Shown in pieces: positions 58,381 to 64,000 of a DNA stretch of 64,000 nucleotides; position 1 is the first letter of the stretch; the number at the start of each line of letters is the position of its first letter. The translations under genes and the position numbers were made by a program. Source of the DNA: an uncultured bacterium (lineage in GTDB: Bacteria; Acidobacteriota; Aminicenantia; Aminicenantales; Saccharicenantaceae); contig CALEUG010000001.1 of NCBI GenBank assembly GCA_937920515.1, positions 1-64,000 of the forward strand, read 5' to 3'. The notes beneath the pieces were generated by a model. It was given only the letters and a program-made list of their open reading frames with translations, made no database searches and had not been told where the DNA came from.

Positions 58381-60770
58381 CTTTTTGACTCCTCTCCCTG
58401 ACTCTTGTATTGGTTGGCCCGGGTCAGGGCTTCCTGGACTCTTTGGGGTTGGCCCAGCCGGTTGTAAACGTCGGCCAGGAGAAAATACCCCAGTGCTTTG
58501 AGTTCGGATGTCCTGGCCCGGCTTAAGCCGGCCTTAACCAGCTCCAGGATTTCAGCCGGGTTATCGTTGCGGAGAAGTTTTCCCCGGGCCAGGAAAAGAT
58601 AGCCCTCCGCCTCGGCCGGAGCCACTTTCATCACCTTCTCCATGTTCTCAAGATAACCATTGAAGTCGCCCTGCCTGAGCAAAAGTTTCCCCAGGTTGAA
58701 GCGGGCCCGGAAGTGGTCGGGATAATACTCGATCTCCCTGGAATAAGCTTCACAGGCCTCTTCAATTCTTCCCTGCTCTTCATACAATAAACCAAGATGA
58801 AAATAAGTCAAAGGAAATTTTGGGTAATCCTGCAGCACCTGGCGCAGCAATTGTTCGGCCCGCGAATATTCCTTGAGCCCGATCAGGCAAACGGCCAGGT
58901 TAAGCACGTTGCGGGTCATCTTGGGCTGGATTTCAACCGCTTTCTCCAGGTAGGGCCGGGCCTTATCATGTTCCATCCTGGCCATGTAAACTTCCCCGAT
59001 AAGAGTGTAGGCCTGGGTGTTGCGGTTATCTATGGACAGGGCTTTTTCAGAAAGGGCCACCACGTCATCGGCCCGGTCTTCCTCCAGCAGGATGTTGGCC
59101 AGGCCAATCAGGGCCTGAACTGAATTGGGGTCTTCTTTCAGTATTTCATCCAGGAGTGATTTAGCTTCTTCCCTGCGCCCGAGCTCGAGGTAACAGGTTG
59201 ACAGCAGAAGGCGGGCCTGGGGAATCCCCGGTTCCAGCCCAAGGGCCTTTTCCAGGTTCCGGGCGGCCTGGCTGTACTGCTCGCGGTTGATGAGGTCTCC
59301 GGCCTGCTGGATAAGCTCATAGACTTCAAGCTTATCCTTCGGGTCAGCCAGCTCCCGGGCCGGCCTGGTTTTCATCCTGACCGAAGCCCCGATATAGCCC
59401 AGGGCCGCCAGCCTTTCCACTGTTTCCGAATCCAGATTGGCAGCCTGGGGCTCGGGTGCCCCCAGGCTTATTTTCTCAACCAGGGTATCAAGTTCCCTTT
59501 TTAACCTCAGCCCGACTCCGGGATACCTGTTCTGAACATCGATTAGCTCTTTCGGGTCATTTCTCAGGTTGTAAAGTTCCGGACGCGGGGCATCTATGAA
59601 CTTGAACTCGGGAGTCCTTAACCCCAGAAGAGGACTCCAGCCGTAATGAAGATTTGGACTCAGGGATTCACTGTAGGCCGGGATTTCCCTTTCCTTTTTT
59701 CCAAACATCAACCCGAGAAGTGACCGGCCCTGGGTGACCGGAACCTTAAGGCCGGCCATCCCGGCCATGGTCGGCAACAGGTCGACGACGCTGACCTGAA
59801 CCGACACCCTGGTCCCCTGAAGTTTTCGGTGAGGACTGACCACGATGAGCGGCACATGAACGGCATAGTCATAGATGAAATAACCGTGGGCCAGTTCACC
59901 GTGATCGCCCAGGCCCTCGCCGTGGTCACCCACCAGAATTATGATGGTCTTCCGGTCCAGTTCTCTGCTCTTCAGCCAGGAATACAGCCGGCCGATCTGT
60001 TCGTCCATAAAAGCTATCTCCCCGTCATAAAGGCTGACCGGCGGATAATACCTGTATTGTGAAAAATAGGGCTCCGGAGGCTCGTAGGGCAGGTGCGGGT
60101 CGTAGAGATGAACCCAGGCGAAGAAAGGCTGGCCGCGATTCTCTTCCAGCCACTTCAGGGCCGAATCCACCACCTCGTTTCCCGGCCGCTGGACCGTGCC
60201 CAGATCCAGTTGCCTGTATTTCTTCAGGTTGAACTGGTCGTCATAATAATCAAACCCCTGCTTCAATCCCCAGCGGCCGTCCAGGACAAAGGCGGCAATA
60301 AAGGCCGCTGTTTTATAACCGGCCGCCGCAAAAATTTCAGCGGCCGTGGTCTGGTCATCAGAAAGGGCATTATTGCCATTGACCCTTACCCCGTGATAGG
60401 GCGGATAATAGCCGGTCAGTATGGAGCAATGCGCCGGCAAAGTCAGGGGCGAGACGGTGGCGCATTGTTCAAAGACCACCCCGCGCTGGCCGAGCTCATT
60501 GAGATGCGGAGTCTGCACCCCGTTATATCCGTAAAGCGGCAGGTGATCGGCCCTGGTGGTATCCATGGTTATCAGCAGAACGCTGGGTTTTTCCACTCCC
60601 CGCGTTTTCCAGTAGCGCCCCAGCGAAGAAGACGGCTGAAGCCAGAACCTGAAGACCAGCCAGACACCGGCAATAAGAATGGCCGGGGTTAGCAAGATGA
60701 CCCAGATAGAACGTCTTCCCCTGGCCGTTTGTTCGTGACTGGCCTTCTGAATCTTATCCTTCCTGCTCAT
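58377..60770 (-). CDS. sulfatase-fold (alkaline phosphatase superfamily) domain fused to TPR repeats
   Basis: LLITMDTTRADHLPLYGYNGVQTPHLNELGQRGVVFEQCATVSPLTLPAHCSILTG, ILVGDHGEGLGDHGE; C-terminal TPRs. Confidence 0.9.
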   Translation of the reverse strand: MSRKDKIQKASHEQTARGRRSIWVILLTPAILIAGVWLVFRFWLQPSSSLGRYWKTRGVEKPSVLLITMDTTRADHLPLYGYNGVQTPHLNELGQRGVVFEQCATVSPLTLPAHCSILTGYYPPYHGVRVNGNNALSDDQTTAAEIFAAAGYKTAAFIAAFVLDGRWGLKQGFDYYDDQFNLKKYRQLDLGTVQRPGNEVVDSALKWLEENRGQPFFAWVHLYDPHLPYEPPEPYFSQYRYYPPVSLYDGEIAFMDEQIGRLYSWLKSRELDRKTIIILVGDHGEGLGDHGELAHGYFIYDYAVHVPLIVVSPHRKLQGTRVSVQVSVVDLLPTMAGMAGLKVPVTQGRSLLGLMFGKKEREIPAYSESLSPNLHYGWSPLLGLRTPEFKFIDAPRPELYNLRNDPKELIDVQNRYPGVGLRLKRELDTLVEKISLGAPEPQAANLDSETVERLAALGYIGASVRMKTRPARELADPKDKLEVYELIQQAGDLINREQYSQAARNLEKALGLEPGIPQARLLLSTCYLELGRREEAKSLLDEILKEDPNSVQALIGLANILLEEDRADDVVALSEKALSIDNRNTQAYTLIGEVYMARMEHDKARPYLEKAVEIQPKMTRNVLNLAVCLIGLKEYSRAEQLLRQVLQDYPKFPLTYFHLGLLYEEQGRIEEACEAYSREIEYYPDHFRARFNLGKLLLRQGDFNGYLENMEKVMKVAPAEAEGYLFLARGKLLRNDNPAEILELVKAGLSRARTSELKALGYFLLADVYNRLGQPQRVQEALTRANQYKSQGEESKR

Positions 60771-61053
60771 GCCTCACCCGCAGCTTATAACCTTCACTGA
60801 GAATATACACGCCCGAAAAGAGGTGGCTGATACCAGAAAGGGGTTAAGAACAAAGACCCGGTCTGTTTGCCAGCACTTAACTTTTCTGACCAAGCCAAAA
60901 CCTCTTTTAGATTTCCCATCTGTCCTGAATTCCCTGCAGGCAGCTTACAGCCAGAAATTAACCTGGCGGGTCTGGCTCCAGTTCTGGCCATAGACCGATT
61001 GACCGGGCTGCCTGCGCCCTTGCGGTAACAGCGACCATACTCTTTTCCATCCA

Positions 61054-63672
61054 TTATTTTTCGGTCATGAGGAAGGCGCGGTAAACAGCCCAGACTGCTC
61101 CCGGCCTCATATACTTCATTGCCCGGAAAAGGTTTTGCCCGTATTTTTGAGCTGGGTTATTCCAGACCTGTTCTTCCGGGTTGAGATAGGCTTCTGGAGT
61201 CTTGAAAAAATAGCCCTGTCCTTCAGGGCTCCAGACCACCCGGTAAATCCCGTAGGCTGTCTGCCAGGCTTCTTTTTTCAAACCGTGGAGCAGGCAGTTG
61301 GCCGAAAAAGTGTAGGTTGTGCCAACCCAGACCTCGTCGCCCTGCTGGCTCAAAAGTTGCCGGCCTGAAGCCGTCCGGCCGTTGACCGCTCCCATCAGGC
61401 CGTCGCCAAAACCGGCCACGTTGTTCTGGAAAATGGTGGTCAGGGCTTTTTTCACCTTATCAGGGCTGACTATCGGTTCCCTGTCTTCCAGGCCAAGCAG
61501 GCCGGCGTACCAGGCACCGAACAGCTGGTCGGTCATGATGTCATCAGTATAACTGTCGATATGAAAATAGCCTTTCTCCTCGTTCCAGAGCTTCAGAATC
61601 TCTTCCCGACCAGCTTTGAGCCAGTCGGCATATCTCTTCTGAACTTTATCCACGCTTAAACCCTCGACCTGGCTTATCCCCTGTTCCAGAAGCAGGTCAC
61701 CGAGCTTTATGGTCGCTTTTAAGGACGCCAGCCACAGCAGGCCTACATAGGCGCTGGTGCCCTTCATCCGCCAGGTGTCATAGGTCTGGTCGGGAATGGC
61801 CTCGTTCTGTGGAATATGAGAGACCGGATGGCCGAACTTTTTCTTTAGGGTATCCAGGGCCAGGACCGAAGCCGAAAAAACTTCCCTAAGATAATCGGGG
61901 TCTTCACGCCCGGAAGCCAGGTAATCCCTGAGGGCCCGCAGCGGGAACTTGGGGTTGAGGTCCTTCCAGGCATTACCGTTCTGCCAGTCAAAGGCGTTGA
62001 GCACCACCCAGGGCCGAACCCGTGGTGAGCCCAGGTCGTGGGGAATCATCCCCGGCTCCTTGTTGATGTTCCAGTAATAGCCTTTCTTGTCTGGAGGGAC
62101 CTCTCCCGGGAAGGTCTCATTATACTGATAGACCTTATAGGCCGGGTCCAGGAATCTTATGGTCCGGGCAAAATACCTGATATTACGCCATTCCAGCTCC
62201 GGCCAGAGTTCCAGCAATTGCCAGCAGTAGGAATCAACGTCAAAGGTTCCGTACATCAGATAATCGGCGCTCTCCAGATAGGTGAACAGGTCGGTGGAAG
62301 CCTCCCAGACCCCGGTTTCTGAAAGAATGTAGAGTTCGTTGAACAGGAGCTGTTTGAACCAGGGTGGAAGACGTTTCTGATTAAGAACCTGAGCCTGCCA
62401 GCTGTCAATGGCTTTTTCCCATTCGGAATACCTGTCGAGGGCCTCAAAGGCTATCTTCAGGGCCTGCTGGCCGTCATCGCCGAAAAATTCCGTGTATTTT
62501 TTGCGGTATTTAACGCCTCTTTCAAATTCGTAAAAGGGAAAATCCCAGCTGACAACAAACGGAAGCTCGACCTTCTGTCCCGGTTTCAGTTTCAGGGACA
62601 CGGACAGGGCCGAGGCGGTCCGACCGCTGCCTGCAGTCCTGGCGGATTTCTCCGAGGGCAGGCGGCCGCTGCTGGCAAAAGGCTCCATGACTTCAGAGCC
62701 ATCGCCGGTCGGGTCAAAATCGACGAGGTGGGTGACCGCCGCTCCAGGGATTTCCAGGGTGGCAATTCCCATGGTTCCGCTGAGAGCATTGCCTGTCCTA
62801 AGGTCAAGTCCCTTCCGCTGGAAGAGAATCCCCTTCTTCTGGCCTTCGCTCCTGAACTCGCTGAAGTTGCCCTGGCTCTTTTTATCCCAGACAAACTGAG
62901 TCTGGGGTACCGTTCCGCCAGGCCAAACAGCTTCCCAGCCAACCATGTTCTCCCAGGTGAGCATCAGGGAGACTTCGACTTCAGCTCTGGAATGGTTATG
63001 AATTATCCATTTATAAACGGCCACCGGGTAACTGCTTTCTCTGTAGTTATGCGGAATGACCGGCGAGAACTGGACTACGGCCAGATGGACCGGCCAGTCT
63101 TTTTTCTTTTCAAAAGAAAAACCACTCTTCGGATAAAGCGCAAAATAGTCTCCACTGCCCGGGGGCAGGCCATAGTTCCAGCTCTGCAACACTTTTTCGG
63201 GTTTATCGGCGGAGACCGTCTGGACAATTTTCTGGTTTCCCTTTTTTATGAAAACATGGAAAGCATCGGCCGGCAGCCAGTCGTCAACGAACCAGCCTGA
63301 CTTTAAGAACCAGTAACGGAAATTGCCGCTGATGGTCCATTCGTAGCCGCCGGAACCCAGACCGCCCACCGGGCAGGAGCTGCCTTCAGCATTATTATCA
63401 ATGTTGCCGGCGGCCGAGGTCCTTCCAAACTTTTCCATTTTATAGCCAAAAGGCCTGGTAAAGGCGCAGTCCGGGAATCCGGCCAGGTTGGCCGGGGCCG
63501 GCTGAAACCTGAATTCAAAACCCGGAAGAACCTGTTTTCCCTTCTCCCCACCTGCCTGACCCGAAAAGAGGTTGCCTCTTCCGAGCAGAACCAGGACAGA
63601 TAGAAAGGCCAGCAGGCAGAAAAAACGTGCTGCTTGAAACTTTAAAATACTTTGATTTCTCATTTCCCCCAC
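61054..63672 (-). CDS. glycoside hydrolase family 116-like (GBA2/beta-glucosidase-like) secreted enzyme
   Basis: CPVGGLGSGGYEWTISGNFRYW, FTYLESADYLMYGTFDVDSYCWQLLELWPELEW, DQTYDTWRMKGTSAYVGLLWLASL. Confidence 0.88.
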   Translation of the reverse strand: MGEMRNQSILKFQAARFFCLLAFLSVLVLLGRGNLFSGQAGGEKGKQVLPGFEFRFQPAPANLAGFPDCAFTRPFGYKMEKFGRTSAAGNIDNNAEGSSCPVGGLGSGGYEWTISGNFRYWFLKSGWFVDDWLPADAFHVFIKKGNQKIVQTVSADKPEKVLQSWNYGLPPGSGDYFALYPKSGFSFEKKKDWPVHLAVVQFSPVIPHNYRESSYPVAVYKWIIHNHSRAEVEVSLMLTWENMVGWEAVWPGGTVPQTQFVWDKKSQGNFSEFRSEGQKKGILFQRKGLDLRTGNALSGTMGIATLEIPGAAVTHLVDFDPTGDGSEVMEPFASSGRLPSEKSARTAGSGRTASALSVSLKLKPGQKVELPFVVSWDFPFYEFERGVKYRKKYTEFFGDDGQQALKIAFEALDRYSEWEKAIDSWQAQVLNQKRLPPWFKQLLFNELYILSETGVWEASTDLFTYLESADYLMYGTFDVDSYCWQLLELWPELEWRNIRYFARTIRFLDPAYKVYQYNETFPGEVPPDKKGYYWNINKEPGMIPHDLGSPRVRPWVVLNAFDWQNGNAWKDLNPKFPLRALRDYLASGREDPDYLREVFSASVLALDTLKKKFGHPVSHIPQNEAIPDQTYDTWRMKGTSAYVGLLWLASLKATIKLGDLLLEQGISQVEGLSVDKVQKRYADWLKAGREEILKLWNEEKGYFHIDSYTDDIMTDQLFGAWYAGLLGLEDREPIVSPDKVKKALTTIFQNNVAGFGDGLMGAVNGRTASGRQLLSQQGDEVWVGTTYTFSANCLLHGLKKEAWQTAYGIYRVVWSPEGQGYFFKTPEAYLNPEEQVWNNPAQKYGQNLFRAMKYMRPGAVWAVYRAFLMTEK

Positions 63673-63674
63673 CT

Positions 63675-64000
63675 TTATTCCCTATCGGGAAACACTTTCT
63701 TTCCCCTTAAATATGTGGCCACTGTCTCAAAGTTAGAGTCGAAGACAGCCACGCTGGCCAGCTTGCCGGGTTCCAGGCTGCCCATTGTCTTGTCCAGCTC
63801 AACGCTTTCGGCCGGGGTCAGCGAAGCCATCCTGACCACCGCCGGCAAAGGCAGGCCAGTCCATTTGCGGACGTTTCTTATAGCCTGGTTCAAACGCAGC
63901 ACCGAGCCGGCCAGAACTCCCGAGTCCTTGAGCCTGACCTCGGCCCCTTTCAGCACAATCTGCATATCCCCCCAGTCGTATGTTCCATCGGGCAGACCGG
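63675..64000 (-). CDS. nagA: N-acetylglucosamine-6-phosphate deacetylase, C-terminal part (5' end beyond window)
   Basis: reading frame open to the window edge: LPDGTYDWGDMQIVLKGAEVRLKDSGVLAGSVLRLNQAIRNV...ASLTPAESVELDKTMGSLEPGKLASVAVFD. Confidence 0.9.
   Translation of the reverse strand, partial: GLPDGTYDWGDMQIVLKGAEVRLKDSGVLAGSVLRLNQAIRNVRKWTGLPLPAVVRMASLTPAESVELDKTMGSLEPGKLASVAVFDSNFETVATYLRGKKVFPDRE

Overview
Bacterial chromosomal window, GC-rich, with about 34 supported protein-coding genes and three tRNA genes. Gene content (GWxTD-domain proteins, Oar-like TonB receptor, FecR/DUF6600-like protein, TPR-sulfatase-fold protein) suggests an Acidobacteriota/Aminicenantes-like lineage; this is inference, since no marker search was possible. 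Left part (about 0.4-10.4 kb): the distal end of an exopolysaccharide locus, comprising DegT aminotransferase, Gfo/Idh/MocA oxidoreductase, LbH acetyltransferase, polyprenyl-P sugar phosphotransferase, predicted beta-barrel, short OPX/Wza-like protein, BY-kinase, and PAS-GGDEF with a degenerate active site. Middle: housekeeping and accessory genes (SMC, SSS symporter, HDAC-like deacetylase, FecR-type protein, PBP1A, Tmk, DegP/HtrA, DapF, Lon, Hsp20, NrdR, flippase-like protein, GalK, GH113-like, GWxTD, L-fucose-isomerase-like, stand-alone GMP synthase ATPase subunit, M20 hydrolase). Right part (about 42.5-64 kb): two tandem phosphohexomutases, then GH38, GH2, GWxTD-TPR, TonB receptor, TPR, sulfatase-fold-TPR, GH116 and NagA (truncated at the window edge), which together look like a glycan-processing island. 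The strongest unusual signals are: (1) a tandem phosphohexomutase pair whose first member has lost the phospho-Ser and the DxDxD metal site, a predicted pseudoenzyme; (2) a short OPX protein next to a dedicated beta-barrel gene; (3) a 'sulfatase' with Thr in place of the formylglycine Cys, fused to TPRs; (4) a palindromic operator lying between -35 and -10 of the fucose-isomerase-like gene, with a second copy elsewhere; (5) a dispersed/tandem intergenic repeat with the core GGAACCGACGGGACTNNTTCCCG. I saw no CRISPR array, transposase, integrase or rRNA.
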